Shown: piece after piece, positions 42,323 to 51,453 of the stretch
Layout: each line of letters begins with the position of its first letter
How positions within the stretch are numbered: position 1 is the stretch's first letter
Notes under the pieces: model-generated
The model's input: the letters and a program-made list of their open reading frames with translations, nothing else
Told to the model about the DNA's origin: nothing
The model's database searches: none
Source: Microbacteriaceae bacterium
GTDB lineage: Bacteria; Actinomycetota; Actinomycetes; Actinomycetales; Microbacteriaceae
DNA length: 64,000 nucleotides
Assembly: GCA_009780695.1 (NCBI GenBank)
Contig: WQZN01000009.1
Location: 1 to 64,000, forward strand
Direction: 5' to 3'
Made by a program: the position numbers and the translations under genes

Positions 42323-43549
42323 CTACGAAGCGCTCTCGCCGTCTTCGTCATCGGCCTGTTCGGCCTCCACAAATGCGGCGACGATGAGCGGTGCGGTCGC
42401 TTCGACCTGCCACGGGCGGGCGCCGCCCGCGGCGAGCTGCGCGCCGACGGATGCCGCGTCCACCGCGCCCGGCGGCTCCCACGACACGCGCCGCAGCAGG
42501 TCGGGCATCAGCACGTTCTCGACGGGGATCTGATGCTCCTCGGCATACGCTGTGACGAGCTCGCGCGCGAGCCTGTAGCGCGCGTCGGCCGTCGGGTTCC
42601 GGTCCGCCCAGGCTCGCACGGGCGGCATGTTGTCACCGGCGGGGCGCGGCACCGGCAGGTCCGTCGTCGTGCGCCCGAGCTCGATCGCGGCCCACCACCG
42701 ATCGAGCTCGCTGCGGCTCGCGCGACCGTTGAACTCCTTCAGGGCGGCGAGCTCGCGTTTGCTGTTCGGCATCAGCTTCGCGGCCGCGGTGAGCGAGGCG
42801 TCCGGCACCAGGCGCCCCGGCGCGGTGTCCTTCTCGCGTGCCAGCGCATCGCGGGCCAGCCACAGCTCGCGCGCGACCGCGAGGTTGCGTGCACCGCGCA
42901 CCGCGTGGATGCCCGAGAGCCGCCGCCACGGCTCGGCCCGCGGCACCTTGGCCTCTTTGACGAGCTCGCCGTGGAACTCCTGGTGCGCAATGTCCGACTT
43001 CCCGCTCTCGTCGAGCAGCTTCTCGACCGCGTCGCGCAGATCGACGAGCAGCTCGACGTCGAGAGCGGCATACGTCAGCCACGACTGCGGCAGCGGGCGC
43101 GTCGACCAGTCGGCCGCCGAATGCTCTTTGGCGAGGTGGATGCCGAGCAGGTTCTCCACGAGCGGGCCCAGCCCCACGCGGGGCAGGCCCAGCAGCCGCG
43201 CGGCGAGCTCGGTGTCGAACACCGTCTCGGGGTCGAGGCCGACCTCGCGCAGGCAGGCGAGGTCCTGGCTGGCGGCGTGGATGACCCACTCGTCGTGCGA
43301 GATCGCCGCCTGCAGATCGGTGAGCTCCGGGCCGACCTCCTCGGCCAGCGCGATGGGGTCGAAGAGGAACACGCCGGCGTCGCGACGGAAGACCTGGATC
43401 AGGTAGGCCTTCTGGGAGTACCGGAAACCGCTCGCGCGCTCGGCGTCGACGGCGACGGGTCCGCGCCCCGAGGCGATGGCGTCAACGGCCTCGTCGTACT
43501 CGCGCGCGGTCGCGGTGACGTGGTACTCGGTCGGATTCTGCTCAGGCAC
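42323..43549 (-). CDS. rnd: Ribonuclease D-like 3'-5' exonuclease with HRDC domain
   Basis: This 408-residue DEDDy exonuclease has Exo I (VAVDAERASGFRY), Exo II (HAASQDLACLREVG) and Exo III (YAALDVELLVDL) present with all acidic residues and the tyrosine. An HRDC domain follows (about 210-300, LSGIHAVRGARNLAVARELW), then an actinobacteria-specific C-terminal extension. RNase D trims the 3' ends of structured RNAs such as tRNA. The GTG start lies inside the DUF3000 gene's end (8-bp overlap), so DUF3000 and rnd are translationally coupled, as commonly seen in actinobacteria. Confidence 0.92.
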   Translation of the reverse strand: MPEQNPTEYHVTATAREYDEAVDAIASGRGPVAVDAERASGFRYSQKAYLIQVFRRDAGVFLFDPIALAEEVGPELTDLQAAISHDEWVIHAASQDLACLREVGLDPETVFDTELAARLLGLPRVGLGPLVENLLGIHLAKEHSAADWSTRPLPQSWLTYAALDVELLVDLRDAVEKLLDESGKSDIAHQEFHGELVKEAKVPRAEPWRRLSGIHAVRGARNLAVARELWLARDALAREKDTAPGRLVPDASLTAAAKLMPNSKRELAALKEFNGRASRSELDRWWAAIELGRTTTDLPVPRPAGDNMPPVRAWADRNPTADARYRLARELVTAYAEEHQIPVENVLMPDLLRRVSWEPPGAVDAASVGAQLAAGGARPWQVEATAPLIVAAFVEAEQADDEDGESAS

Positions 43550-44144
43550 GCTTGCTCTTGGATCTCCGTAGTGAGAGGACGCTCACGCCCTCGGCCGTCG
43601 GCGGGATGCCGGCGAGCATGCACACCAGGTCGCCCCAGGCCTCGACGTGCACACCGAGGTCGGTGTCGGTCGGGGTCCAGGAGGCGCGCAGCTCGATCTG
43701 CGCGCCGTCGCCCTGTGCGGCGAGCTCGCCGAAGCCCGTCGAGATGATCTTGGTCGCCGTGCCGGATGCCGAGACATACCCCGCCCCGCGCGAATCGAGC
43801 GCGTCGACGAGCCACGACCAGGTGACGTCGGCGAGGAAGGGGTCGAGCCCGATGTCGGTCTCGAGGGGCGCCTTGGCGAAGCAGATGACCCGGAAGCGGC
43901 CGCCCCATTCCTCGGGCGAGCTCGGGTCGTGCAGCAGCACGAAGCGGCCGGTGCCGAGTTCCGAGTCGGCGCCGTGCGACGACGGATTCACGTCGGCTGC
44001 GAGCGCGAACGACTCGGGCGCGAGCTGGCCCGGCGCGCTGATGTGCGACACGATGAGCTCGGGGCGGATGGCCGCCGCCTTGATGGACTCCAACGCGGCA
44101 GTGAACTCGCTGCTGGCCGCGCGCCCGGACGGTGTGGTCGACAC
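43542..44144 (-). CDS. DUF3000 family protein
   Basis: This 200-residue protein of the actinobacterial DUF3000 family is usually found upstream of rnd, as here. The body has an alpha/beta-looking pattern with conserved RPELIVSHISAPGQLAPESF, GRFVLLHDP, WGGRFRVICFAKAPLETDIG and ATKIISTGFGELA. There are no membrane segments. The function is unknown; the fixed pairing with RNase D suggests RNA metabolism. I place the start at GTG 44144: TAATGT lies 7 nt upstream and no ribosome binding site is present, consistent with a leaderless mRNA. The gene shares a 66-bp divergent region with the hydrolase to its right. Confidence 0.8.
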   Translation of the reverse strand: MSTTPSGRAASSEFTAALESIKAAAIRPELIVSHISAPGQLAPESFALAADVNPSSHGADSELGTGRFVLLHDPSSPEEWGGRFRVICFAKAPLETDIGLDPFLADVTWSWLVDALDSRGAGYVSASGTATKIISTGFGELAAQGDGAQIELRASWTPTDTDLGVHVEAWGDLVCMLAGIPPTAEGVSVLSLRRSKSKRA

Positions 44145-44151
44145 AGCATGA

Positions 44152-44157
44152 ACATTA
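44152..44157 (-). promoter_or_regulatory. -10 hexamer for leaderless DUF3000-rnd mRNA
   Basis: On the minus strand TAATGT ends 7 nt before the GTG start at 44144. Confidence 0.4.
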
Positions 44158-44210
44158 GAGTTCAAGCTGAGAGTCCGCGAACAGGCACGCCGCGCGAAAG
44201 GGGTCGGGGG

Positions 44211-45419
44211 ATGACGGGGTGGCGCAGACGGGTCGGCATGCCTCTCGCCTTCGCCGCGCTGGGGGCCGCGAGTTTCGCCGCCGCTGCCGCCGGTTCCGCG
44301 GTCTTCATCGCCCGCAAGGTGCTCACGCCGCCCCGCCGCCGCGCGGAGGACGTGATCGTGCGCGCCGTGGCGCCCGACGCCTCCGTCATCACCCTGTCGC
44401 CCACGCCGGAGAGCCTGCTGCGCGGCGACTACAGCTTCTGGTTCGACCAGGACGCCGGCCACGCCCGCATCGGCGCGATCCTGTCCCGCAGCGGCGTCTC
44501 GGTGACGCGCCGCGTCGAGCGCGTCACCTTCGGAGACCTGACGCGCGCGAAGCGCGGCCGCATCAGCGGCTGGTGGTACGTGCGCCCCGAGGAGCTCGGC
44601 CTGCCGGTCAAGTCGATCGGCATCGACACCGACGGGGGAGTGGCGCCGGCCTGGCGGTTCAACGGGCCCAAGGGCGACGACGGCACGCGCAGCGGCAAGT
44701 GGGCGATCCATGTGCACGGGCGCGGCACGCAGCGCCAGGAATGCCTGCGGGCCGTGCCGATCTTCCGGGAGCACGGCTGGACATCCCTCGTCATCTCCTA
44801 TCGCAACGACGGCGACGGCCCGCGCAGCGATGACGGCCGCTACGGCCTCGGCTCGACCGAATGGCGCGACGTCGAGGCCGCCATCGAGTACGCCGTCGAC
44901 CACGGCGCGACCGACATCGTGCTGATGGGCTGGTCGATGGGCGGCGCGATCGTGCTGCAGGCCGTGACGCGCTCGATGCACGCCGAGCTGATCCGCGGCG
45001 TGGTGCTCGACTCGCCCGTCATCGACTGGGTCGACACGCTGCGCTATCAGGCCGGCGAGCTGCACGTGCCCGACCCGATCGCCGAGAGCGCGCTCAAGCT
45101 GCTCGACGCGCCGTGGGGCGGGCGGCTGACCGGTCAGGCCGCGCCGATCGGGCTGCCCGAGCTGGATTTCGTGCATCGGGCGGATGTCCTGAGCACGCCG
45201 ATCCTGCTGATGCACAGCGACGACGACGGCTACGTGCCGGCCTACGCCTCGCGTGCGCTCGCGGCGCGCCGGCCCGACATCGTCACATTCGTGCGCTTCA
45301 CGCGCGCCCGCCACACCAAGCTCTGGAACTTCGACCCGAAGAAGTGGACGAAGGCCATCGGCAAGTGGCTGGAGTCGCTCGAAGCCGGCGACGGAACGCC
45401 GGCGCCGCCCGGCGCCTGA
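44211..45419 (+). CDS. Alpha/beta hydrolase with N-terminal membrane anchor
   Basis: This 402-residue protein has a hydrophobic segment at about 10-34 (PLAFAALGAASFAAAAAGSAVF) that probably anchors it with the catalytic domain outside, although it could be an uncleaved export signal. The hydrolase core has the oxyanion region IHVHGRGTQRQECLRAV, the nucleophile elbow GWSMGG, an acid in MHSDDDGYVP and the His in RARHTKLWN. This resembles serine aminopeptidase/dipeptidyl-peptidase-like and lysophospholipase-like hydrolases; the substrate is unknown. It is the only gene in its unit. ATG 44211 follows a purine-rich GAAAGGGG. Confidence 0.85.
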   Translation: MTGWRRRVGMPLAFAALGAASFAAAAAGSAVFIARKVLTPPRRRAEDVIVRAVAPDASVITLSPTPESLLRGDYSFWFDQDAGHARIGAILSRSGVSVTRRVERVTFGDLTRAKRGRISGWWYVRPEELGLPVKSIGIDTDGGVAPAWRFNGPKGDDGTRSGKWAIHVHGRGTQRQECLRAVPIFREHGWTSLVISYRNDGDGPRSDDGRYGLGSTEWRDVEAAIEYAVDHGATDIVLMGWSMGGAIVLQAVTRSMHAELIRGVVLDSPVIDWVDTLRYQAGELHVPDPIAESALKLLDAPWGGRLTGQAAPIGLPELDFVHRADVLSTPILLMHSDDDGYVPAYASRALAARRPDIVTFVRFTRARHTKLWNFDPKKWTKAIGKWLESLEAGDGTPAPPGA

Positions 45420-45449
45420 GGGCAGCCCGGTTCGCAACGCGGCGTCGCG

Positions 45450-45890
45450 TCAGGCCTGCGCGCGCTTCGCAGCGACCTGGTGCTTCGCCCGGCCCAGCAG
45501 CGCCGCCATTCCGCGCAGCCGCAGCGGAGACACCGCCTGCGACAGGCCGATCGTCTGCGGGTAGTCGTCGGGCACCGCGAGCACCTCGGCCGAGGTGAGC
45601 CCGGCGAGACCCTGGACGAGGATGGAGGCGAAGCCGCGGGTCGTGGGCGATTCCTTGGGCGCGGTCACGAACAGGTGCGCCACGTCGGCGTCGTCGACCT
45701 CGACGAAGAGGAAGACGGGGGACTGGCATTCGGCGACGCGCTCGAAGAGATCGGGGTGGTCCCGATAGCGCTCGGGCAGCTCGGGCAGCTCGTTCGAGAA
45801 CTCGAGCAGCAGTTGCAGACGCTCCTGCTGGCCGAGGGCGAGGAACTCGTCACGGATCTCCGCGAGCGCGTCGGGCAGGGCGTCGGTCAT
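45450..45890 (-). CDS. sufE: SufE family sulfur-acceptor protein
   Basis: This 146-residue protein is of the SufE fold. It accepts persulfide sulfur from a cysteine desulfurase for Fe-S cluster assembly. The conserved cysteine is in RVAECQSPVFLFVE (about residue 55), and the C-terminal half has the family's ESPTTRGFASILVQGLAG and IGLSQAVSPLRLRGM. It lies 7 bp downstream of a sulfurtransferase gene on the same strand; this SufE-rhodanese pairing is common in actinobacteria and suggests a shared sulfur-handling role. No desulfurase gene is present in the window. Confidence 0.9.
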   Translation of the reverse strand: MTDALPDALAEIRDEFLALGQQERLQLLLEFSNELPELPERYRDHPDLFERVAECQSPVFLFVEVDDADVAHLFVTAPKESPTTRGFASILVQGLAGLTSAEVLAVPDDYPQTIGLSQAVSPLRLRGMAALLGRAKHQVAAKRAQA

Positions 45891-45897
45891 CGCAGCA

Positions 45898-46800
45898 TCA
45901 TCGCGCAGGAACGACGCCGGGCTCGGCGCCCTGCACGATCGGCACGCGCACGGCGGAACCCCACTCGGTCCACGAGCCGTCGTAGTTCTTCACGTTCTCG
46001 AAGCCGAGCAGGTGCGTCAGGACGAACCAGGTGTGGCTCGAACGCTCGCCGATGCGGCAGTACGCGATGACGTCGTCGCCGGCCTGGAGGCCCGCGCCGT
46101 CCAGGTAGACCGCCTCGAGCTCGTCGCGGGTCTTGAACGTCGCGTCGGGTGCCGCCGCCTTCGCCCACGGCACCGAGGCCGCCGACGGGATGTGGCCGGC
46201 GCGCAGGGCGCCCTCGGTCGGATAGCCGGGGATCTCGGTGCGCTCGCCCGTGTACTCCTCGGGGCTGCGGACGTCGATGAGCGGGCCGTTGCCGAGGTGC
46301 GCGAGCACGTCGTCCTTGAAGGCGCGGACGGCGCTGTCATCGCGCGCGACGACCGGGTAGTCGGCGGATGCCGCCGCCGCGGCATCCGTCGTCACCTCGC
46401 GCCCTTCCGCGATCCACTTGTCGCGGCCGCCGTCGAGCAGGCGCACGTCGGCGTGCCCGAAGAGCGTGAACACCCACAGCGCGTACGCCGCCCACCAGTT
46501 GTTCTTGTCGCCGTAGATGACGACGGTCGTGTCGCGGCCGATGCCCTTCGAGCCGAGCACCTCGGCGAAGCGCTCGGGCGAGATGTAGTCGCGCACGACG
46601 GGGTCGTTCAGGTCGGTGTGCCAGTCGATCTTCACCGAGCCCGGGATGTGGCCGGTCTCGTACAGCAGCACGTCCTCGTCGGACTCGACGACGACGAGGC
46701 CCGGTTCGCCCAGGTGCGCGGCCAGCCATTCGGTCGATACGAGGCGCTCGGGGTGCGCGTAGGCGGCGAACTTCTCGGACGGGTCGGTCGCGACGGACAT
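45898..46800 (-). CDS. sseA: Thiosulfate sulfurtransferase (two-domain rhodanese)
   Basis: This 300-residue protein has tandem rhodanese domains. The N-terminal domain ([47 protein letters not shown]) lacks a catalytic cysteine. The C-terminal domain has the active-site loop [11 protein letters not shown] with the cysteine. It transfers a sulfane sulfur from thiosulfate or a mercapto acid to a nucleophile. ATG 46800 has GAGGAG upstream. A long in-frame extension on this strand is not real. Its translation leads into sufE, 7 bp downstream. Confidence 0.93.
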   Translation of the reverse strand: MSVATDPSEKFAAYAHPERLVSTEWLAAHLGEPGLVVVESDEDVLLYETGHIPGSVKIDWHTDLNDPVVRDYISPERFAEVLGSKGIGRDTTVVIYGDKNNWWAAYALWVFTLFGHADVRLLDGGRDKWIAEGREVTTDAAAAASADYPVVARDDSAVRAFKDDVLAHLGNGPLIDVRSPEEYTGERTEIPGYPTEGALRAGHIPSAASVPWAKAAAPDATFKTRDELEAVYLDGAGLQAGDDVIAYCRIGERSSHTWFVLTHLLGFENVKNYDGSWTEWGSAVRVPIVQGAEPGVVPAR

Positions 46801-46911
46801 ACAGGTCTCCTCGTTAAGCTGTCGATACCTCTCCCGCAACGCTATGCGCGTGTGCGCAACCGCGCACGGGCTGCGGGTAAGAGTTCGACATTTTTCCCAG
46901 TGAGCCCTTCG

Positions 46912-47979
46912 ATGACGACGGATGCCTTGCGCACCACCCACGTGACCAGCCTGACCGAGCTCGACCCGCCGATCACAGGCGACCAGATCGTGCAGAGCCT
47001 CGTGCCGCCCGCGCAGTTCGCCGACGCGTCGTTCGACAACTACCGGCCCGACGCCGACTACCCGTCGCAGCACGCGGCGGTCGATCTGCTCCGCACCTTC
47101 GCGGCGGGCGGCGCAGCCCCTCATGGTCGCGGCGGCTTCCTCGGCTTCGGCCGGAAGAAGAAGGCCGCGGAGGACGCCCCGAAACCCGGCGTCTACCTCG
47201 ACGGCGGCTTCGGTGTCGGCAAGACGCACCTGCTCGCCGCGGCGTGGCACGCGGCGTCCGGCCGCAAGTACTTCGGCACCTTCATCGAGTACACCGCCCT
47301 CGTCGGCGCGCTCGGCTATGCGAACACGGTCGCGCTCCTCCGGGGCAGCAGCCTCATCTGCATCGACGAGTTCGAGCTCGACGACCCGGGCGACACGATG
47401 CTCATGACGCGGCTCATCGGCGACCTCGTCGCGGGCGGCACGCGCTTCGCCGCAACGAGCAACACGCCGCCGAACGCGCTGGGGGAGGGCCGCTTCGCCG
47501 CGAGCGACTTCCTGCGCGAGATCCATGCGATGGCGGGCAACTTCGAGACCGTGCGCATCGACGGGCTCGACTACCGGCGCCGCGCGACGACGGGCGAGGC
47601 GGTCGTGACGGATGCCACAGCGGTGGCCGCCGCCGTCGAGGCGACCCGCGCCGCCGGCGGCGCCGCCACGCGCGACGACTTCCGCTCGTTCATCGCGCAC
47701 CTCGCCACGGTGCACCCCTCGCGCTACATCAAGATGGTCGCCGGGCTCGACCTGATCGCCTTCGACGACGTCGTGCAGCTGCACGATCAGATGCAGGCGC
47801 TGCGCCTCGTCGCCTTCATCGACCGGGCCTATGACGCCGAGCTGCCGATCGTCGCGAGCGGCGTGCCGCTGTCGGATGTCTTCGACGAGGCCATGCTCGG
47901 CGGCGGCTTCCGCAAGAAGTACCTGCGCTCGGTCTCGAGAATGATCGCCCTGACGGCGCCCGGGCCTCACGCCTCCTGA
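46912..47979 (+). CDS. zapE: Cell division protein ZapE (AFG1-like ATPase)
   Basis: This 355-residue AFG1-family ATPase is a divisome-associated protein in other bacteria. Walker A is GGFGVGKTH, Walker [15 protein letters not shown], and the sensor-like [12 protein letters not shown] follows. The N-terminal ~70 residues lead in with [18 protein letters not shown], which is family typical. The C-terminal domain runs to [11 protein letters not shown] use ATG 46912; GTG 46900 is a close in-frame alternative. The gene is divergent from the sulfurtransferase gene across 111 bp. Confidence 0.9.
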   Translation: MTTDALRTTHVTSLTELDPPITGDQIVQSLVPPAQFADASFDNYRPDADYPSQHAAVDLLRTFAAGGAAPHGRGGFLGFGRKKKAAEDAPKPGVYLDGGFGVGKTHLLAAAWHAASGRKYFGTFIEYTALVGALGYANTVALLRGSSLICIDEFELDDPGDTMLMTRLIGDLVAGGTRFAATSNTPPNALGEGRFAASDFLREIHAMAGNFETVRIDGLDYRRRATTGEAVVTDATAVAAAVEATRAAGGAATRDDFRSFIAHLATVHPSRYIKMVAGLDLIAFDDVVQLHDQMQALRLVAFIDRAYDAELPIVASGVPLSDVFDEAMLGGGFRKKYLRSVSRMIALTAPGPHAS

Positions 47980-48008
47980 AACAGGATGTTCACGCCCCCG
48001 CCCCACGC

Positions 48009-48024
48009 GTAACGACGCGGAAAC
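48009..48024. promoter_or_regulatory. GlnR-type box upstream of the first ammonium transporter
   Basis: GTAAC-N6-GAAAC is a close match to the actinobacterial GlnR consensus (GTnAC-N6-GnAAC). It lies 78 bp before the amtB start. Further half-sites follow (GTCAC at 48026-48030 and GAAAC at 48042-48046). Confidence 0.6.
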
Positions 48025-48101
48025 AGTCACCGCTCCGGCGCGAAACGTCTCGTCACGAAACTGACAGCGTTCTCGCCCCTTAGAGAGAGGTGACCCGCAT
48101 C

Positions 48102-49376
48102 ATGTTGGTCCTCGCCGCCGATCAACCGGCCACGCCGGCTGACGTCAATTCGCTCTGGCTCATCGTGGCCGCAGCTCTCGTCCTTCTGATGACCCCGGGG
48201 GTCGCGTTCTTCTACGGCGGCATGGTCCGCGCGAAGTCCGTGATCTCGATGATGATGATGAGCTTCGGCGCCATCGCCCTCGTCGGCGTGCTCTGGGTGC
48301 TCTACGGCTACGGCCTCTCGTTCGGGAAGCCGCTCATCGGCCACTGGCTCGGCAACCCCTTCGCGCCCGGTCAGAACCTGTTCGTGTTCACCGATCTGCT
48401 CGGCATCGACAAGACGGGCGCGATGCACCCCGACATGAGCGGCCTCGCCTTCGCCGGTTTCCAGGCCACGTTCGCGATCATCACGGTCGCCCTCATCTCG
48501 GGTGCCATCGCCGACCGCGCGAAGTTCGGCGCGTGGATGCTGTTCGCCGGCATCTGGGTCACCGTCGTGTACTTCCCGGTCGCGTACTGGGTCTTCAACC
48601 TCAGCGACGGCTGGGCGCCCAGCATCCTGCACGTCAACGACTTCGCGGGCGGCACGGCGGTGCACATCAACGCCGGTGCTGCCGCCCTCGCCCTCGCCCT
48701 CGTGCTCGGCAAGCGCGTCGGCTTCAAGAAGGGCATGGCGAAGCCGCACAACGTGCCGCTGACGCTGCTCGGCGCGGCCCTGCTCTGGTTCGGCTGGTTC
48801 GGCTTCAACGCCGGCTCCGAGGGGGCGATGGACGGCGTCGCCGCCATCGCCTGGATCAACACCCTCGCGGCGCCGGCGGCGGCGACGATCGGCTGGCTCG
48901 TCGCCGAGAAGATCAAGGACGGCAAGCCGACCTCGATCGGCGCCGCTTCGGGCGCCGTCTCAGGACTCGTCGCGATCACCCCCGCGTGCAACATCCTCAC
49001 TCCGGGCTGGGGCATGCTGCTCGGCCTGGTCACGGGCTTCGTCTGCGCCTATGCGATCGATCTGAAGTGGCGGCTCGGCTTCGACGACTCGCTCGACGTG
49101 GTCGGCGTCCACTTCATCGGTGGCTGGATCGGCACGCTGTGGATCGGCATCTTCGGCTCGGGCATCGGTCTGCTCGACACCGGCTCGCTCAAGCAGCTCG
49201 GGGCGCAGTTCATCGGCGCCGCGTCGGTCACGGTCTGGTCCTTCGGCATCGCCTGGCTGCTCGGCACGGCGATCCAGAAGACGATCGGCTTCCGCATCAC
49301 GAACGAGGACGAGATCGCCGGCGTCGACACGGTCGTGCACGGCGAGGAGAGCTACATCCTCGAACCGGTCGTGTAG
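48102..49376 (+). CDS. amtB: Ammonium transporter (Amt family), first copy
   Basis: This 424-residue ammonium channel has about 11 transmembrane helices. Amt signatures are seen: FFYGGMVRAKSVISMMMMSF, DFAGGTAVHINAGAAALALAL (channel histidine in VHINAG), ALLWFGWFGFNAGS, and DDSLDVVGVHFIGG (second pore histidine). I choose ATG 48102, whose ribosome binding site GAGAGAGG ends 11 nt upstream, over GTG 48090 that overlaps it. No PII gene (glnK) is nearby; the first copy is followed by a hairpin terminator. Regulation by the nitrogen regulator GlnR is suggested by the box at 48009. Confidence 0.95.
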   Translation: MLVLAADQPATPADVNSLWLIVAAALVLLMTPGVAFFYGGMVRAKSVISMMMMSFGAIALVGVLWVLYGYGLSFGKPLIGHWLGNPFAPGQNLFVFTDLLGIDKTGAMHPDMSGLAFAGFQATFAIITVALISGAIADRAKFGAWMLFAGIWVTVVYFPVAYWVFNLSDGWAPSILHVNDFAGGTAVHINAGAAALALALVLGKRVGFKKGMAKPHNVPLTLLGAALLWFGWFGFNAGSEGAMDGVAAIAWINTLAAPAAATIGWLVAEKIKDGKPTSIGAASGAVSGLVAITPACNILTPGWGMLLGLVTGFVCAYAIDLKWRLGFDDSLDVVGVHFIGGWIGTLWIGIFGSGIGLLDTGSLKQLGAQFIGAASVTVWSFGIAWLLGTAIQKTIGFRITNEDEIAGVDTVVHGEESYILEPVV

Positions 49377-49381
49377 CGATT

Positions 49382-49416
49382 CCGTGAGGGGCGTCTCCCG
49401 AAGGCGCCCCTCACGG
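49382..49416 (+). terminator. Hairpin terminator between the two ammonium transporters
   Basis: CCGTGAGGGGCG and CGCCCCTCACGG form a perfect 12-bp stem with an 11-nt loop, 5 bp after the first transporter's stop. There is no T tract. Confidence 0.8.
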
Positions 49417-49460
49417 TGGCACGATCTCCGAAACATCCCGTTCACACGGGCGCATCCGCC

Positions 49461-49476
49461 GTAACACCGGCGAAAC
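49461..49476. promoter_or_regulatory. GlnR-type box upstream of the second ammonium transporter
   Basis: GTAAC-ACCGGC-GAAAC matches GTnAC-N6-GAAAC exactly and lies 76 bp before the start codon, the same arrangement as in front of the first copy. Finding the same site twice at the same distance makes regulation by nitrogen supply likely. Confidence 0.65.
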
Positions 49477-49552
49477 AGAACCCCGCACCTCGTGAAATCT
49501 GCCGCGGCGAGACTGGCGCAGTCCCGCACCACGACAGAGACGAGCAGCATTC

Positions 49553-50836
49553 ATGTCGGTCTTCGCCGCCGCCGCGACCCACGCCCCGAGCGATACGAGC
49601 ACGTTGTGGCTGCTCGTGGCGGCCGCCATGGTCCTGCTGATGACCCCCGGCCTCGCCTTCTTCTACGGCGGCATGGTGCAGGCGAAGTCGGTCATCAACA
49701 TGATGATGATGAGCTTCGGCGCGATCGCGCTCGTCAGCGTGCTGTGGATCCTCTACGGCTACTCGATGTCGTTCGGCGTCTCGGGCGCCGACGGGCGCAT
49801 CACCGACTGGGCCGTTCCGCATCTCCTGCTCAACCCCTTCGCCAACATCGGCCTGCACGACTACCTGCCCCTGCACGCGGACGGCACGATGTCCGCGCTC
49901 AACCAGGGGGACGCCTACTCCCTCGCCTTCGTCGGCTTCGAGGCGACCTTCGCCATCATCACGGTCGCCCTCATCTCGGGCGCCATCGCCGACCGCGCGA
50001 AGTTCGGCTCGTGGATGATCTTCGCCGGAGTCTGGGTGACGGTCGTCTACTTCCCGGTCGCGAGCTGGGTCTTCTCGAGCGGCGGCTGGCTCAAGGAGCT
50101 CGGCCTGCACGACTTCGCGGGCGGCACGGTCATCGAGATCAACTCCGGCGCGGCGGCGCTCGCCCTCGCGCTCGTCCTCGGCCGTCGCATCGGCTTCACG
50201 AAGGGCATGGTCAAGCCGCACAACGTGCCCCTCACCCTCATCGGCGCCGCGCTGCTCTGGTTCGGCTGGTTCGGTTTCAACGGAGGCTCAGCAGGGGCGG
50301 TCAACACGACCGCGGCGCTCGCCTGGATCAACACGCTCGCCGCGCCCGCCGCCGCGACGGTCGGCTGGCTCGCGACGGAGAAGCTCAAGGACGGCAAGCC
50401 GACCTCGATCGGCGCCGCCTCGGGTGCCGTGACCGGCCTCGTGGCCATCACGCCGTCGGCGAACGTGCTCACACCGATGTGGGCGCTGGTGCTCGGCCTC
50501 ATCGCCGGTGTGCTGTCCTGCCTTGCCGTCGAGCTCAAGTGGCGCCTCGGTTTCGACGACACCCTCGATGTCGTCGGCATCCACCTGGTCGGCGGCCTCA
50601 CCGGCACCCTGTTCATCGGCCTCGTCGGCGCGGGCATCGGCCTGATCGACATCGGGTCGCTCGCTCAGCTGGGCGCGCAGGCCGTGGGATGCCTCGCGGT
50701 CGGCCTCTACTCCTTCGGCGTCGCCTACGGCATCGGCTGGCTGCTCCAGAAGACCATCGGCTTCCGCATCACCAGCCAGGACGAGAGCGCCGGCGTCGAC
50801 ACCATCGTGCACGGCGAGGAGAGCTATGCGATCTGA
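49553..50836 (+). CDS. amtB2: Ammonium transporter (Amt family), second copy
   Basis: This 427-residue paralogue aligns along its whole length with the first copy. FFYGGMVQAKSVINMMMMSF, IEINSGAAALALAL and DDTLDVVGIHLVGG correspond block for block. The residue at the first pore-histidine position (VHINAG in the first copy) is IEINSG here, Glu in place of His. If that histidine is the channel one, the second transporter is altered at the twin-His pore, as in some fungal Amt proteins. A longer N-terminal extracytoplasmic loop (about 75-118) also sets it apart. It has its own GlnR box and is separated from copy 1 by a terminator, so the two are independent units. Confidence 0.9.
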   Translation: MSVFAAAATHAPSDTSTLWLLVAAAMVLLMTPGLAFFYGGMVQAKSVINMMMMSFGAIALVSVLWILYGYSMSFGVSGADGRITDWAVPHLLLNPFANIGLHDYLPLHADGTMSALNQGDAYSLAFVGFEATFAIITVALISGAIADRAKFGSWMIFAGVWVTVVYFPVASWVFSSGGWLKELGLHDFAGGTVIEINSGAAALALALVLGRRIGFTKGMVKPHNVPLTLIGAALLWFGWFGFNGGSAGAVNTTAALAWINTLAAPAAATVGWLATEKLKDGKPTSIGAASGAVTGLVAITPSANVLTPMWALVLGLIAGVLSCLAVELKWRLGFDDTLDVVGIHLVGGLTGTLFIGLVGAGIGLIDIGSLAQLGAQAVGCLAVGLYSFGVAYGIGWLLQKTIGFRITSQDESAGVDTIVHGEESYAI

Positions 50837-50866
50837 GCCCCGCGGAGACGCCCAGGATGCCTCCCC

Positions 50867-50872
50867 TAGGCT
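50867..50872 (+). promoter_or_regulatory. -10 hexamer for a leaderless small membrane protein
   Basis: TAGGCT is followed by six bases and GTG 50879. There is no ribosome binding site. Confidence 0.45.
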
Positions 50873-50878
50873 TCCCGA

Positions 50879-51115
50879 GTGACCGCCGCCCGCGTCTTCC
50901 TGCTCATCTGGGGCGCCCTCGCCGTCAGCTGGGGCCTGTTCCTGATCATCCGCCGCAACTGGCTCTCCGAGCTGGCGCAGGAGCTCAAGCGCACGAACGG
51001 CATGCGCATCGCCTTCGGCTCGCAGTCGCCGCTCTGGATGCTGATCGGGGGAGTGTTCTTCCTCGCCGCGGGCATCGCGTGCCTCGTGTTCCTGGTCGTC
51101 AGCACGCTGAACTGA
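50879..51115 (+). CDS. Small two-TM membrane protein
   Basis: This 78-residue protein has two transmembrane helices (about 4-24, ARVFLLIWGALAVSWGLFLI; about 52-74, LWMLIGGVFFLAAGIACLVF) joined by a ~28-residue polar loop rich in Lys/Glu (ELAQELKRTNGMR). The family is unrecognised, but the coding pattern is good. A TAGGCT -10 lies 6 nt before the GTG, so the mRNA appears leaderless. It lies between the ammonium transporter and the tRNA cluster. I do not assign it a role. Confidence 0.7.
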   Translation: MTAARVFLLIWGALAVSWGLFLIIRRNWLSELAQELKRTNGMRIAFGSQSPLWMLIGGVFFLAAGIACLVFLVVSTLN

Positions 51116-51193
51116 GCCGTTCGGCGCATCACGCAACAGACACGGCTCTCAGCGGGGCAGCGCCTGCGCGCATGCCGTTCGAGGAATACAAAA

Positions 51194-51228
51194 GAACCCG
51201 GTCAAAAATCTTGCCTTTGACCGGGTCT
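51194..51228 (-). terminator. Rho-independent terminator of tRNA-Val(CAC)
   Basis: On the minus strand a stem of ACCCGGTCAAA paired with TTTGACCGGGT encloses an 8-nt loop and is followed by a T-rich tail (TTCTTTT). It lies 7 bp past the tRNA 3' end. Confidence 0.9.
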
Positions 51229-51234
51229 TTATCT

Positions 51235-51310
51235 TGGTGGGCGATGCCGGGCTCGAACCGACGACCTCTTCCGTGTGAAGGAAGCGCGCTACCAGCTGCG
51301 CCAATCGCCC
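51235..51310 (-). tRNA. tRNA-Val (anticodon CAC)
   Basis: The cloverleaf reads GGGCGAT/ATCGCCC acceptor, anticodon arm CTTCC-TTCACAC-GGAAG (anticodon CAC), T arm GTCGG-TTCGAGC-CCGGC and an encoded 3' CCA, 76 nt in all. It decodes GTG, a frequent codon in this genome. Confidence 0.95.
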
Positions 51311-51381
51311 GCATCAGGTACGTCACGATGTTAGCCGACGGGGGAGCCTTTTCACGAATCACGGCGCACCGTCCGCTCGAT

Positions 51382-51411
51382 TTGTAATCGTCGCAAAACG
51401 TGGGTTATGGT
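51382..51411 (+). promoter_or_regulatory. Promoter of the tRNA-Gly/tRNA-Cys run
   Basis: TTGTAA (-35, 51382-51387), an 18-bp spacer and TATGGT (-10, 51406-51411). It starts 43 bp before tRNA-Gly. Confidence 0.5.
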
Positions 51412-51453
51412 TGAGAAGTCGCCGGGGCGGCCGCAAGAAAGCCCCAGACAAAT

